64,000 bases of DNA, from NCBI GenBank assembly GCA_022495005.1, contig JAGYXB010000973.1, forward strand, positions 1-64,000. The letters run 5' to 3'. Each line of letters opens with the position of its first letter. Within the stretch, counting starts at the first letter, position 1. The notes under the pieces are model-generated. The model searched no databases. It was not told the origin of the DNA and worked only from the letters and a program-made list of their open reading frames with translations. The DNA is from Rhyacophila brunnea (taxonomy: Eukaryota > Arthropoda > Insecta > Trichoptera > Rhyacophilidae). A program made the translations under genes and the position numbers. Of the stretch, positions 12,366 through 24,907 are shown one piece after another.

Positions 12366-12769
12366 CCAGCATGCGTGCGATCATTTTTCCTTAATTCCTG
12401 TAAATTTATGTGGTCTTAAATAATAAAATGAGCTTCACGTAATTTTTTTAATGTTTTCAATAGAAACATGGGACGGAACAGGTTGGACAGTTCTACCATG
12501 GGATTAATAAAAAACGTTATATCTAAAATTCACCAAGTAACTTTAAACTTTGATTATTTTTTTGGGCATTTCCTGTAACAAAAATGAAACGTCATGTAAA
12601 ATTAAAATTGATGTAGTTAAGTTTTCGACAATAAAACACTTAGTCGATGTTTGGTGTTTTATAAATTAGATTTCTTCCTGTCGTCCTTGAATTATTTACT
12701 ATCCAGAATTTTAGACAGATCGCAGGTAATAAAATAATTTGTTGTTATATTAAAACTAGAAAAAAAAAT

Positions 12770-12938
12770 ATCAGGTGGCAGTGCTACCTGTCAACATTCT
12801 TGAATGTGGCTTAATTCTATAATTAAATTTGTTTTGAATAATATGATAGTTTTAAATTAGTCTAAATGACGTGAAATATTTTTTGTTGCAGAGCTAAGCC
12901 ATTTCCAAAAATGTTGACAGGTGTCACTACTACCTGAT
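12770..12938. mobile_element. MITE M3
   Basis: Inverted repeats of about 45 bp. The left side begins ATCAGGTGGCAGTGCTACC and continues through TGTCAACATTCTTG to GGCTTA. The right side ends with the complement (TGTTGACAGGTGTCACTAC then TACCTGAT). The core is AT-rich and there is no coding capacity. Confidence 0.7.
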
Positions 12939-13039
12939 GATTTTTTTGTGAATATTCAACACAGAATGTAACATTCTTAAATTTTGTGTATTCGGACAGC
13001 CTTGAATAAGAAAAAGATTAACGTTATTTTTGATAAATT

Positions 13040-13445
13040 ATTTTTTTTATTTAACGAATAATTCACAAGATTTAAGAACATACTTAAAAAATTAGAATGT
13101 TACATTCTTAAATATTGTGAATTATTCGTTGAATAAAAAAAGTAATTAATTAAAAATTATTAGCAAGTTTAAGGAAGCTACAACACCAAAATATCTTGGA
13201 GTGATCCGTGACGTCAGTTAGTAATTAAAGTAATACCTACTTTGATTTAAAATATAAAAGCCGATAGCCAATAGTAGTTCAATTTAGAAAGCGCTTCAGA
13301 GAGTACCTACTGTAAGAGCCATTAGTTAAAATTTGTTGTAATTAAGTATTCTACCTTTACCATAGTTGTATATGTACGTGGGCGCGAAACCCAAGAAATG
13401 CAGGTTTGAAATCAAAAAGATTTTTTCTATTGGTTATGATATGCT
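13040..13445 (+). repeat. tRNA-related repeat family S3 with palindromic tail
   Basis: A foldback segment (GAATAATTCACAAGATTTAAG at 13059 and TTGTGAATTATTCGTTGAAT near 13118) leads into the S3 body at 13190-13445, with GTGACGTCAGTTAGTAATTA, CCGATAGCCAATAGTAG and GATTTTTTCTATTGGTTATG. The GAATGTwACATTCT palindrome and TTATTCGTTGAATAAA are found again near 18175, 54700-54830 and 63050. Confidence 0.6.
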
Positions 13446-13699
13446 TTGTCAGAATTAAAGTTATTTGTTAAAAAATATCATTGAATTATTTATTTTATTC
13501 ATGCGATTATTAAATATAAAATAAAACTAGAAAAATAATACCTGATAACATGCCGTCTTATCCCAGTTTCCCCATTTACGGTTTAGGGTGCAATGTAACA
13601 CGTATTGTAACCAGACTCCCGGTGTGAAGTAACACGCCGGGAATCGAATTGTCACGTCGATTCAACTGTAACATGATCCGTCCGATTTGTGTGTTTCAG

Positions 13700-13880
13700 G
13701 GTGCACCTGCCTCGTGTTTTCGGGGACGTACGGCAAGGAGGTAGGGACCTTTAGTAGCCCTGACTACCCCAAAAGCTACCCCCGGGGCATCGACTGTCTG
13801 CTCTACACCTTTATCGCCGGGCCGGACCATATTATCGAGATCACCTTTGCCGATTTTGACGTTCACAAGACGCATATGGA
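13700..13880 (+). CDS. CUB-domain exon of an extracellular/membrane protein
   Basis: Internal coding exon of 181 bp. The acceptor is TTTGTGTGTTTCAG ending at 13699 and the donor is GTGAGT starting at 13881. The exon opens with the last two bases of a codon and closes with the first two of the next, so the upstream intron is phase 1 and the downstream intron phase 2. About 59 residues are encoded. They show the first half of a CUB domain: a leading cysteine pair, GTYGKEVGTFSSPDYPKSYP, the conserved internal cysteine, then an aliphatic/aromatic strand and a FADFDV segment. CUB domains are extracellular beta-sandwich modules used in protein contacts. The GKE...GTFSSPDYPKxYP spacing recalls insect CUB proteins of the Lev-10/suppressor-of-lurcher group (auxiliary subunits of neuronal receptors), but that is inference. 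Codons are clearly GC-richer than the flanks. Other exons were not found, so introns are long. Confidence 0.88.
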
Positions 13881-14147
13881 GTGAGTATTCAATTGACATT
13901 GTTATCTTATTCTTTGTGCCTTTTTCTACAGCTGCACGAAGGTTGGCCATTATTGTTATATTCGAAATACTTGACTTTGTTTGTGACTTAAGTTTGTGTA
14001 AAATACAAAATAATGAATGAAGGTGACGAGAATTGAAGGAACATATTATTATTAGTGTATTGGTGAGCCAGTTGACTATAGTTGACTTGGAAGATTATAT
14101 ATCTAGGCGATTGTAGTCTACATAATTGTATTCAATATTCTGTAAAT

Positions 14148-14984
14148 TTAAGGGGGATCCTATATGCCAACAGAAAACCTAACGGAAAAATATGAAGCTT
14201 GCAATTTGAGTTTTTAATTTTGTTGATAATTTACAATTTCAACTGTATTAATTAATAAATATGTATCTGAAAAAATGAAAAAGATTTTTTTTTAATTTAA
14301 AGATAAAGTTTCAATTGTAAAAAAATGTAATAAAATCTGAATTAGTTGCAGGGTCACATCTTATTATTATATTATATTTTATGGTCATATTTATTATTAA
14401 AATTTAGTTTATAAAGTTTTCAATTTTTTGACTTATTCATCGTTTTAATATTTTTTATATTTATTTTAAAAACATCGATTTTTATATAAAATATAACTGT
14501 ATATAATAATTATAATTATAACTGTGTATAACTTGAAATCCTTTTTATTTATATAAAATTTTATTATAGGTATGGTCCCAATATTGATGCTTGATTATAT
14601 ATAAATAAAAAGGATTTCAAGTTATACACATTTATATTTTCATAAAAATCGATGTTTTTTTAAAATAAATATAAAAAATTTTAAAACGATGAATTAGTCA
14701 AAAATCTAAACGTCAACAAATTAAAAACTTAATAAACTAAATTTTATTAATAAATATGAGCATAAAATATAATTTAATAATAAAATGTGACCCTGCAACG
14801 AATTCACATTTTTTTACAATTGTAAGATTATCTTTGAATTAAAAAAAAATCTTTTTAATGTTTTCAAATACATATTTATTAATCAATACAGTTGAAAATG
14901 TAAATTACCAAAAAAAAAAATCTTAAATTGCAAGCTTCGTATTTTTACGCTAGGTTCTGTGTTGGCATATAGGATCCCCCTTAA
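14148..14984. mobile_element. M4: 837-bp near-perfect palindrome with TTAA ends
   Basis: Two arms of about 405 bp face each other around a loop of about 40 bp (14557-14596). The outer ends are GGGGGATCCTATATGCCAAC at the left and its complement at the right. The arm tips next to the loop are CTTGAAATCCTTTTTATTTA and its complement. TTAA flanks both ends (14148-14151 and 14981-14984), as in piggyBac-type insertions, suggesting a piggyBac-related foldback MITE. A partial arm-like copy lies at about 15825-15900. There is no coding capacity. Confidence 0.85.
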
Positions 14985-15419
14985 AGAAGACTGGGTAGTG
15001 ACAGGAATTTTTGGAGGCACTGCGTGGTGTCCATATGCTCCAACTGAGGGGCGGATATAACCGAAGGTGTATTTCATCGTTTTACGCGAAAAAAATATAG
15101 CAAAGGGCAAGGTTCTGTGACAGTACATCGTTGTTGTAGAACAGCAGCGGTATGAAGAAGGTAACATATTATTTGTTTTCAACATTCAATAAATGAGTCT
15201 AAATTTAATTTAAATTCAAATAATCTTTTTACTACACCACGAAAAATAATGATTTAGCTTACTAAATACTTCTTTCTTGTATGCTCCAGCATCGGAGCAA
15301 AAAACAAGAACAAGGTTTCGAGCACCTTGCATCGTATTCTAGCATGGCTACACGATGAAGAAGGGTCGCACTATCTGGGGGCATACAGATTTATGTATCT
15401 TTTTTAGCACTACAACAGG
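14985..15419. other. non-coding, no feature seen
   Basis: No supported exon. It contains GC-moderate sequence at 14985-15150 and 15290-15390 without an open frame of recognisable family. Confidence 0.35.
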
Positions 15420-15575
15420 TCATGAAGCCTAATGATAGTAGTGTAGTAATATAAGTGAAACAATCGCAAACACCCAGACTTGGGAAAATCACATAATGTG
15501 ACCTCACCTGGAATTGCAACCAGAGCCTCCAGATGAAAGGCCAGCCGTCTTATGCACTACAGTACATAGAGCGAT
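15420..15575 (-). repeat. tRNA-derived SINE, family S1
   Basis: Matches 4250-4392 in the same orientation: CAATCGCAAACACCCAGACTT, ACATAATGTGACCTCAC, a B-box complement (GGAATTGCAACCAGAG) and AAAGGCCAGC...CTTATGCACTAC. Decayed relative to the first copy. Confidence 0.65.
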
Positions 15576-16269
15576 TTAAATTTAGCCATAGCCTATGAGA
15601 CCGACTGGCAAAAGTCCTGGATTTTTTTAGGCAAAGCGGTTGTAATTCTGACGTAGGCATAGTCTGACGTATGTATTTATTGAGAAACGATGATTAGATT
15701 ATCTAAACTACGTTTCGTAAAATATAATGTACCTATGTTGTTTTATGTTTGTATGAAAAAAAGCTTGGTTTTCAAACTTTTTCGTCTGAAGGCGCCTTTT
15801 GTGTTTAAAGATCTTTTCGCAAATTTCACATTTATATTTTTTTTATGAAAATGATGTTTTTTTTAAATAAATATAAAAAACATTTAAATTATGAATGAAT
15901 CAAGAGTTGTTTCTGTAACTAAATTTAAAAAAATAGTTTTTGCTTAATTGTAATTGTGTTTATTTAAAATTTCAGGACTCTTTTTTTCTGGGTTGTTACA
16001 CCATTTTTGCAAAGAAGAAAATTAAACGGTAATATTTCAATAAACTAATATTATAAATTAGAAGATAAAAATAACTTTTTATATACCACGTTTTTAAATT
16101 TTCTGTTGAATCATATAAACTTGACAATTCTATGTATTAATAAATACTTGATAGAAATACTGAATAAATATAGAATACTGAAATGTCATTTTGACATTTC
16201 ATATTGATTTCCATAGTAACACACGTATATATTAATAATTTAGTTGCTAGGACCCCCTAATAGTTTTTA
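15576..16269. other. non-coding; partial M4-like arm at 15825-15900
   Basis: The segment 15825-15900 (TTTATATTTTTTTTATGAAAA then AATAAATATAAAAAAC) resembles part of the palindrome arm at 14620-14700. The rest holds nothing that can be supported. Confidence 0.4.
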
Positions 16270-16525
16270 AATTTTTACTAATTTTTTCAGAAATAACTTC
16301 CCATATAAAACAGAATCAACTGAAAATGAATTCAATTCTACTTAAAGATGGCTGAAAGTATTAAAAGAATGCATTATCATCATGTTCTGATGTATTATAA
16401 AAGTTTTAAATGTCTAGCTAGTCGGGAAGTTAGTTAAAAATTGATTGCAAGATTTGTATTGGAAAAACAAGAAAAAAATTGTAATGGACAAACAAGAATA
16501 CGAGCTAATAAAAACGTGGTGAAAA
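16270..16525 (+). repeat. dispersed repeat R-A, copy 1
   Basis: About 215 bp at 16312-16525 match 59596-59800 at roughly 90% by eye, including AACTGAAAATGAATTCAATT, CTACTTAAAGATGGCT, TCTAGCTAGT and ACGAGCTAATAAAAACG. The preceding 40 bp (AAATAACTTCCCATATAAAAC) match 59391-59412, where about 185 bp have been inserted. Confidence 0.75.
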
Positions 16526-19434
16526 GTAAAGTTACTGGCAATGTGTTATTTCTTAAAATATAGCAGCATTGTAACAGATATTATACTCTTTTATAAAGTT
16601 GCTTCAGAGTACAATAATGTATTGAAACTGCATCAATGTATCGCACTGATTTGCCAAACACCTCAGCAGCCGATCTTGTTTACAGCTGTGTTTGACAATG
16701 CACACACAATTACGTATGCCGATCACGTCGGCATCCCGCCATGTCAGGCCACCGCGTGTAATACTGGTGTACTATAACTACAACTAGAGCATCTACCCAT
16801 AGAGTAGTTAGTGCTGACAGTACTAGAATGTACTGAATAAAGCTGAACACATAGTCCAGCGAAGCGGCGCGCATACAGATACGACGAGCTTCGATTTTTT
16901 AAAAACGTATTAAACATTTTCGATTAATTCCATCGGCTCTACAATTCAAAGTGGATTTTGGCCACTTTAGAAGATGTTTAGTAACATATTATATTTTTAT
17001 GATAATGCCTCTTAGACACTTCTTGCTTAACCTATCAGGTTGAAACATAATAATATTGAGAAACAATATGTCAATTACTTTTATATTATGTATATTTTTA
17101 TACACGATACTTTTCACGATGTAACTAATAATAATGAAGGTATGGAGCATCTCGCTCAACTCAGTTATGAGTAAAGAATCCAATCCCAAGCCAAAATTTT
17201 GATCTCGGGATTTCTGGATTATATTTTGACGATCCTGGGATTCGCATTTTTTCAATAGATTATATAAAATTTTTATGCATACGAATAGCCTTGATAAATT
17301 CGGTAAAAATGTCTATTATAATTAATACTATTTAATACATTTATTGTTAATATTGTTAAAGTTCGTTTTTGGAAATACATAATATTGTCTCTGTTGTAGC
17401 AGAACACACTAACTGGAGAATACTAGTTTTGAGTTATTTGACTTTATTCAAAGAAGAAGAAGAACTGAAGTTGTTAAAATGTTTGAAATAGTCTATGTGA
17501 GTTTATTAAGTAATCGTAAAAAGAATGACTTTAAAATAAAGACTGTTTATTAATTAAGAAGGTTTCCAGACAGTAAAGTTTGAAATAAGGAACATTTTGG
17601 TATAACTAACTCAATATGTCATTTTTTCGAATTAGTATCTTCTGCCAGAACAGTGACGATATTATATTCAATAGTGTGGAATAATATTGTAATATAAACA
17701 ATAAAGTGAAAGAAAAACAGTTTTATTTATTTATTTAAGGGAAGATAATAAATACAAACACAAATTCAATTAAAATTAAAAATAACATATTGTGTAGACA
17801 ATAGATATAATACATATTTATAATAAAATTCACAAACATTCTGAGATTCTAACAATTGCTATTTATTTATGGATGTGTCTGTATTAATTAAATTCAATGA
17901 GAAAACTAAGAAATACATTTATAAAATTTGGCATATAAACAAGTGCGTGCAGACACGTCTGTGGCACTGGTAATTAGACGCTTTTTGCGTGCCAGCACAT
18001 CAGTGGCGTCTAACTGCGGATATATTATTTTTGGTTACCATTGGTTATGGTAACAAAGGTGGTTATTTATTATTATGATGTGAGCAGTAAATACTAACCG
18101 ACGCCCGGATCACTCGAAATTTTTAGTTTCTAACGCACTTGCACTTATTAATAATTAAACCATTTATTCTATTTAACGAATAATTATTCACAATATGCGA
18201 GAATGTGACATTATATATTGAACACTTCTGTGATATGATGATATGAAGCTAATAGCGCGACTTACACCCTGGCTATGGTAGCACCTTACCTTTCAGTATG
18301 CTTTCAACATAATGAGGGACGAAACATCACAACCCCAACAGAAGCGTAACGAATCTAGATCGAGTAGTACTTTGCCAGTTGCAGTATGAGTGGATGCACT
18401 ACTGGTACGAGTACAGAAATGGGTGGTTAATACTCAGGGGTTGACTAATATGGGCCCTAGATCTCACAATAACCGTTTTTACTCCCCTGAATAACGTATA
18501 TTAGAATAAACAACATCTTTAAAAAAACGTCATTTGATATAACTGAAATATTTCTTCATTCTCATATTCGTCTTGGATGCACTAATTTTTCTAGGATCTT
18601 TAAAGCGCGAATCAAATTGAAATGCATGTCGCCTACATGTCGTTTACTGTTACGATGTCGGGGCGATAAATTTAGTCTATGGTTTCGTCATTTTGCAGAA
18701 TATTTTGAATGACCACCATCTCTGTAAGTTCACTAAAGAATGACACTGATGAAGAGTGCCAGCAGAGATGTATTAGTAATTTGAATTATTATTAATTATT
18801 CGTTCTAATTTAATTAAGTTTAACAGTTTCTACGTGTACGTACGTTAAAATTACTTGCAACATGACATCCATAGATAATATTTTGAACAGAACCCAATCT
18901 GCAGACCATAGATAATAGGCAACATTCTTATAGAAAATACATAGTGCCAACGGCTAAAAACAAAAAAAACGTAATTTTGACATGGCTGTTGAAAAGTGTA
19001 GGCATGTAGAAGATGATAAAAACGTTTATTAAGCCATTCAGGTGTCGATGCAGTGCAGTTGAACGTGAGGTGACCTCATTGTTGTTCTGGTGATTTCGGC
19101 AGATTTTGCTAACTGACAATGTTCATTTAAAGGTTCAAAATGTGCTACGGAATGGGAACATCAGTCTTAAACACCAAGAAAAACGACATTACACACTTTT
19201 TTCTCATAGCGGCAGCTTATTGTGACGTCACGAGATAGTAGATGACAATATGCATCATAATATAATTCGCGCTTAAGTCTCAAAAGTGTATTTCTTATCA
19301 TGCCATCCCCTAACAAAGGTCGGTCACCATCAGAACGATATAGGATTTATCATCTACTTCCCGAAACAGCTCGGTGGAGATGCACTCGTACCAATCACAG
19401 ATGTTCTTCAGCCATTAAACGAAGCGTCGTCTTC
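16526..19434. other. non-coding; S3-like traces only
   Basis: Short S3-family traces appear near 18080-18220 (CGACGCCCGGATCACTCGAAAT, AACGAATAATTATTCAC). A TTTATTTATTTATTTA tract at 17722 resembles the A/T-rich 3' tails of LINEs. No exon could be supported. The 78-88-residue open frames here lack recognisable domains. Confidence 0.35.
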
Positions 19435-19560
19435 TGCTTCATTTATCATTGATATTTGCTTGGTCACACTCTTATTTTCCTCCAGGGAAGGCAACCCAAA
19501 ACCACCAGTCTCTCCAGGTTATTCGGTCCGCGCCAAATCATATTTACGAAAAACTACAGA
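19435..19560 (-). mobile_element. LINE-like fragment related to 22090-22350
   Basis: The string TCTTCTGCTTC, the block CCAGGGAAGGCAACCCAAAACC and the phrase CCAGTCTCTCCAGG match 22225-22275. It is a decayed copy of the same sequence. The coding frame is lost. Confidence 0.4.
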
Positions 19561-19925
19561 ATGCATCATAGATAATATATTGTCGAGAGCTATTACCTCA
19601 TAATATTATGGAGTCTCTGGATGAGCGATTGCTTTGTCATAGTGTGCTCTCTCCAAAGAAATACGAAAAATTCGGCACAAATGCCATATTTTGAAAGCAG
19701 CTACCTTCCGCTCCCATGCCCTCAGGGTCCATGACTCTAAAGGGCAAAGAGATGATGGATTATTGATGACTATTGGTGACTTCATTAATTATTATTATTT
19801 GTAGAAATATTACTTTTCCATAATGTGCAAGACATTACATTTATTTTCTACTTTGGCAGTGGTAAAAAAATATTAAGGGGTTTAGGTATCAACTTGATAA
19901 GTAGACTTAAGGCCATGCATTAGTT

Positions 19926-20288
19926 GAGGCACGGTCTAAAAAGATCCTTGCTAGGCGATGTGCGGATTGCGGGTCGCGGGTGAAAATGACGCCTGTCAAA
20001 CGAAATATTATTTCTCATATAAATCCAACATACGTCCATTTTATGATCTGTTTATTATTCTATTAGTAACAATAATAATATATGCATTGACATGTTTTCT
20101 TTTTAAAGTAAATGGGTAAAGTTTTTAGTCATCTTTACACGATTTTAGAATTAATTGGCCCGTCGCCATCACGCAGCAAAGTGACGTGTGTCTAACTTCA
20201 CGTTCTCTCAATGAATGCAAAGCAAGTACAACATTTCGTCGCGCGTACAGTTGAAAGTTATTTGGCGTTTCACTGATGCGTCACCTTA
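19926..20288 (+). mobile_element. MITE M5, copy 1
   Basis: Begins GTTGAGGCACGGTCTAAAAA and ends GGCGTTTCACTGA, matching 24573-24907 (same orientation) and 33763-34126 (inverted). Shared internal blocks are TCATATAAATCCAACATrCG and TTAGTAACAATAATAATATA. Decayed ends. Confidence 0.7.
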
Positions 20289-22089
20289 AGGCAATATTTT
20301 TCTGATATTCAAAAAATGAGGCACGTTCCTAACGTAATTACAGATGTCAGCCATTCAATGACATATTAAATGGACAACTCACTTCATACCCGGCGCGCAC
20401 GAGAAATTGTGCATGAAAGTCATTCACAGATGTATAGGTAGATGTCACGTGACCATATGACGTATCCGTATCCATTATGCGATACAAGCTTCGAGAATTT
20501 ATAGTAATATAACTTTTATTGTAATGGCGTATTAGTATCATGACTCATTGCGTTAGAAACAGATTCTCGGTTACTTACAACTTCTCGGAGATTAGACGCA
20601 AGTGAGCCCAGCGAATCACAGGCGACTGACTGTCCAATGGTTCCTGTCATTCAATTGCATTGAATAAACATTCATCAATATCCTAAAATGGCATTTTATA
20701 AATAATAAATAATACTAACACATGAAAAGTGATATCCCATCTTTCTTGGAGTGCTTAGTAGACTTTTTTTACAATTTTTAACTAGGCACATTGGCACTTT
20801 GTAACACAATAATAACGGTGGAGTCGAAACCTGACAGTCAGAAATTTTGTATGGGCAGACCCAGCGGTGTTGCCAGACCGCTTGCAAGCAGAATGTTCAT
20901 TTGAGCGTAGGATACCGATATTAAAATATGAATTTCGCCATCCGGCAGACCCGACACAAAGTGAGTGTCATTTTATTTTCTAGATGCTTCGTCCATATTA
21001 ATGTCATTGCAGCCATTGATTTACCATACAGGATAGGCCTTTAGCTAAATTTATATAGCTTTGATGCGTACACAACTTTTGACTGTACAATGTTTCTAAA
21101 ATTAAGAAGAATTTAGTTTTTTTTGTATATTCTTCTGTGTCCAGAAACTTGTATGTATGCAGTTCGCCGTATCACACTTCACCGTGAAATGTTGTATCGG
21201 AAATATATGCCCGTATATTAAAGACCATTCAACCTCTTTGGGTCGTATAGTACTGACATTAAATTCATATTTAAATAAAACACGGTTTTTGTCGAGGTTT
21301 TTATTCTTGAATTTATGAATTTTCCCAAAATCAGCTATGGAAATCGAATTAATGTTCATATTGAATCTAATACAATTGGAAACAGTATAATATACGGTCA
21401 TCTTTTTCTGATAAGAATACTTACGGCAAACTGTGCCATGGTGAAATGTTTTACCAAAAATTTATATGTAACCATATTCTTCTTCGTAAAAAATGTAGAT
21501 AATATAATATTAATTATTGCTTGTATCGTTGCATGTTTAAAATGCAAACTGCTTGATTTACTATCAATGAATCGATGTGTATACGATGGTAAGCACTGGT
21601 GAATACAGCACAGCATATGTTGAGTGAATAGCGGTGAGATAATCAGATCAACAACTGATCCGGTGCAGTATGGGACGCGGTTGAAGCGAACTCAACGATT
21701 GACTCAAACGAACGTGCTTAGGGTTGAAACACTGAGGACAAAATCATTTGGAACGGAAGGAACTATATATTATTTTACATTGCGGTTTATGCACTATTAT
21801 ACCATTGTGTATCGACTGTAGAAAGAGAAAAGGGCGTAATCCTCAGTTTTTTCAAAATAGATTTTTTTACATTATAACATTGTAGACGACTAAGTCCCGT
21901 TGTGTCCAAAAAATGTAAGCTGCAAATGCTGATATATTATTTAAATTTAGCTAATAATAATTATAATAAAGAAAAGGGAAGCGAAATGGGAAAAACGACT
22001 TAATCATAATTTTGTTGGGGTTTTTTAATTAACTCAATAATTAATATCAGATTTTTCTTCTTGGTCGTACACTCATGGCTGAGGATAGT
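20289..22089. other. non-coding, no feature seen
   Basis: Contains several open frames of 60-99 residues on both strands (21102-21821) without recognisable domains. Overlapping frames on opposite strands argue against coding. No repeat family was recognised. Confidence 0.35.
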
Positions 22090-22350
22090 GACCACTTTTT
22101 ATTTTGTCATCCGTTGAGCGACCAAGATTTTCCATCCTTCTCGATCTTCCGCTTCTCTCAGGGCAGAATGAATGGTGCCCCCAGTCAGTTCTTTCACTTG
22201 TACTCTCCAGCGCGCAGACGCTCTTCTTCTGCTTCGCCTTCCCTGGAGGCCACCCAAACCGCCAGTCTCTCCAGGTTGTCCGAGAGCCGTTCCTTTGTCT
22301 GCAGTCTCTGGATGATTGACTGGATCGTCCTGTGCTCCGTCCATGAAATT
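22090..22350 (-). mobile_element. LINE ORF2 C-terminal fragment (probable)
   Basis: Read on the minus strand, 22099-22250 encodes a frame ending VKELTGGTIHSALREAEDRE then GWKILVAQ. This resembles the last residues of non-LTR retrotransposon polyproteins (R-W-x-V-K-E-L ... AEDRExWxxxV). It is markedly GC-richer than the surroundings. The upstream end of the frame is noise. The family assignment is by motif only. Confidence 0.5.
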
Positions 22351-22774
22351 CGAAGCATTATCGGATTAGAAATATAAAAACAAAATTATTCATTATCATG
22401 TATTTTAAGGTGATGTCTATTTTAACTTTGACCGAAAACCACAATAAAAACGTTTTTGTACCACTTGTAGAATTTGATTTGTGTAGATTACGCCATTTTT
22501 CCTTTCCAGAGTCGATATGATATCGGGCATGCTCAACTTTAAGTAGGCTGTGTTCTAGTATCCAGTATCAAAATTGGCAGTGATTTACCACACGATCCCA
22601 TTGTCAACCTTCTATTTGTAAGGACACTGATGCATTACACATTAGATAACAATATGTACTTATCTTTTGCTCAATTTTCAATTCGTCGTTTTTTTAGTAT
22701 CTACTCATTGCACTTATCATGAAACAATTTTCTTGTCACCCCCCTCCCAAATTTGACCATTTGTGGGAGTCAGT

Positions 22775-22935
22775 GTCAAAGGGTGGAGGTAGGCTGTTAA
22801 GATCCGACATAAATAGTGCACATTAAACTTTGTCAATCATTCGTATTTGTTTTATTGAACTAAGACTACAATTATTCACAAATGGTGTTGGTTAGTTTTT
22901 AAAAATCAATTAAACCTTGCCTAAACTAAACCAAT
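22775..22935 (+). repeat. solitary end of long-TIR element M1
   Basis: Starts TCAAAGGGTGGAGGTAGGC, then TGTTAAGATCCGACATAAAT, TTGAACTAAGACTACAATT and GGTTAGTTTTTAAAAATCAA. The same blocks occur in the other M1 copies. No partner end was found downstream. Confidence 0.65.
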
Positions 22936-24454
22936 ACCAGCCAAATGTTAAAACGTTGATGGATTGATGAATAATCTATACCAGTTTTGATATTGGATAG
23001 TAGATAACAATCTACTTGAAATTGAATATGCCTGATTTACAATTTCTAAAACTTCGAATCCAAAGGCGATTTTTTTTAAACATTGCAACTTCGAGAATAA
23101 TAAATTATATATATAAATGGAAATTTATCTCATTTTTTGTTGCAACATAGTGTTCATCGCCTAATAAATAATAAGGATATATTATTATTCTAATTTTGAA
23201 AGTACATTGGGATAAAATTACATTAAAACTGACCATTTACGTTTGAAATACAAACATCATTTACCGGCAATATTGAATTTTGGGGTTATCGGTGTTTACA
23301 ACTTTACGTGTCATATATTATTCAATGATGCATAGAATATTGAAGTTATGTAAAAATAATTACTCACATTCCCTTAACATATTTGATATTTAACCAATAT
23401 AATCAATAACACGAACGTTGTTTTCCACAGTGAAAGTTTTCGCTGTATTTAAATACAGTTTTCTGTAATCTTCAAAAACATTATCTTTCAATTGACATAA
23501 TATATTATTAAAAAAATGAAAACTGCACTCAATAAATTAAGTATGTACATACCAATATTCTGAGTTCTTCAAAAACTATTTCAAGAATTTATTCGTAACT
23601 TTAACAGGTAATTAACTCTCCCAAGGTGCAAAACTAACATGTCATTGGTAATGATAATTGAGGGAGTAATAATTGTGTTCAACTAAATTGCTTTGTATAT
23701 TAATATATTTAATTTGCGAGAGGTCGAATTTAGGTGGACGTTGGTTTATCTAATATCTATATCATTTATCTATTTTCTGTCAAAGTATTGTGAATACTAT
23801 CACATATTTATGCATTTTCCCTCCTCTCCATACCATGATGTAAATGTCTTGAATTTGTAAAGTTTAATATAACTAGGTATGTAAAAATAAATGAATTTTA
23901 ATTTGAACCAATTGTAAATACATGTGAAAACATTTTCAAGAAAACCCTGGAACTAACAAACGTATATAAATTATCACTATTTATTTTTAATATAGAAATA
24001 TAAAAATATATAATATACGATAACATTTATTTCAAAAAGGAAACAACTCAAAATTTTAAGGTGAGTTAATAATGCCATTCAATGAAGGAAGGTCTTCCTT
24101 TATAATTCAGCAAAAACAGACAAAAATTTCTTCAATGTGTCATAAAATCGAATAACCCTTTTTGATATTATGAAACATTAATTATTTAATTATGTACTCA
24201 CTGAAATGTCTGAATAATTAATTCTTTATTAAACTGTACAATTTCATTGTACATTGCTAAACTCCACCAAACTAAATTAAAAAAACATACATTTACCTCA
24301 AAATCAAGGCTTTACAATAAAAATGAGAATCTGCAAAAAAATTAAACGCCTTTATCTTGCAACAAGGTTTGAGTTGTTTCCCTATTGAAATATGGTATCC
24401 ATATATTATATTATTTTTTTAATACTACAGCAGTTCATGAGACCCAATGATTGT
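22936..24454. other. non-coding, no feature seen
   Basis: Uniformly AT-rich and without an open frame of note on either strand. No recognised repeat. Confidence 0.4.
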
Positions 24455-24572
24455 AGTTTTTAATATACTTAAGTGAAATAATCACTTTGAGAAAATTACA
24501 TAAAAATATATTGTGACCTCACTGGGAATCAAACTCGGAGTCCCCGGATGAAAGACCAGCGACTTTAAGTTG
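24455..24572 (-). repeat. tRNA-derived SINE, family S1 (interrupted)
   Basis: Matches the S1 family (TCACTGGGAATC, CCCCGGATGAAAGACCAGCG) and breaks off at the start of M5. The expected continuation (ATGCACTA) reappears at about 24919, directly after M5. The SINE was therefore in place before M5 inserted. Confidence 0.6.
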
Positions 24573-24907
24573 AGGCATGGTCTAAAAAGATCGTGGCTAG
24601 GCGATACGTGGATTGTGCAAATGACGCGTGCCGAACGAAATATAATTTGTCATATAAATCCAACATGCGTCCATTTAATGTTCTATTTATTGTTCTATTA
24701 GTAACAATAATAATATATTCATTGACATGTTTTCATTTCCAAGTAAATGGGTAACGTTTTCTAGTCATCTTTACACGATCACGAAACAAATTGACGTTTC
24801 AAATAATGTTGTGACAAATTCACAGCTCGACGTTCGCTCTCCGATTGCCAGCGAGTCCAAAATTTTGTCGCGCCTATAGTTGAAAATTATTTGCCGTTTC
24901 ACTGAAG
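24573..24907 (+). mobile_element. MITE M5, copy 2, inserted in a SINE
   Basis: Begins GTTGAGGCATGGTCTAAAAA and ends TTGCCGTTTCACTGAAG. TA-type flanks on both sides and the interrupted S1 SINE define the insertion. An internal minus-strand segment preserves a coding-like string also seen at 33877-33960 (SCKDD-x-KTL). Confidence 0.75.

Noticed and set aside
14148..14984. assembly artefact from an inverted duplicate
   Set aside because: The arms differ by scattered substitutions and indels and are bounded by TTAA on both sides, which fits an old element better than a mis-assembly.
22075..22377. plus-strand 100-residue frame
   Set aside because: It is the complement of the LINE-like minus-strand frame. 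The minus-strand reading has the recognisable motif.
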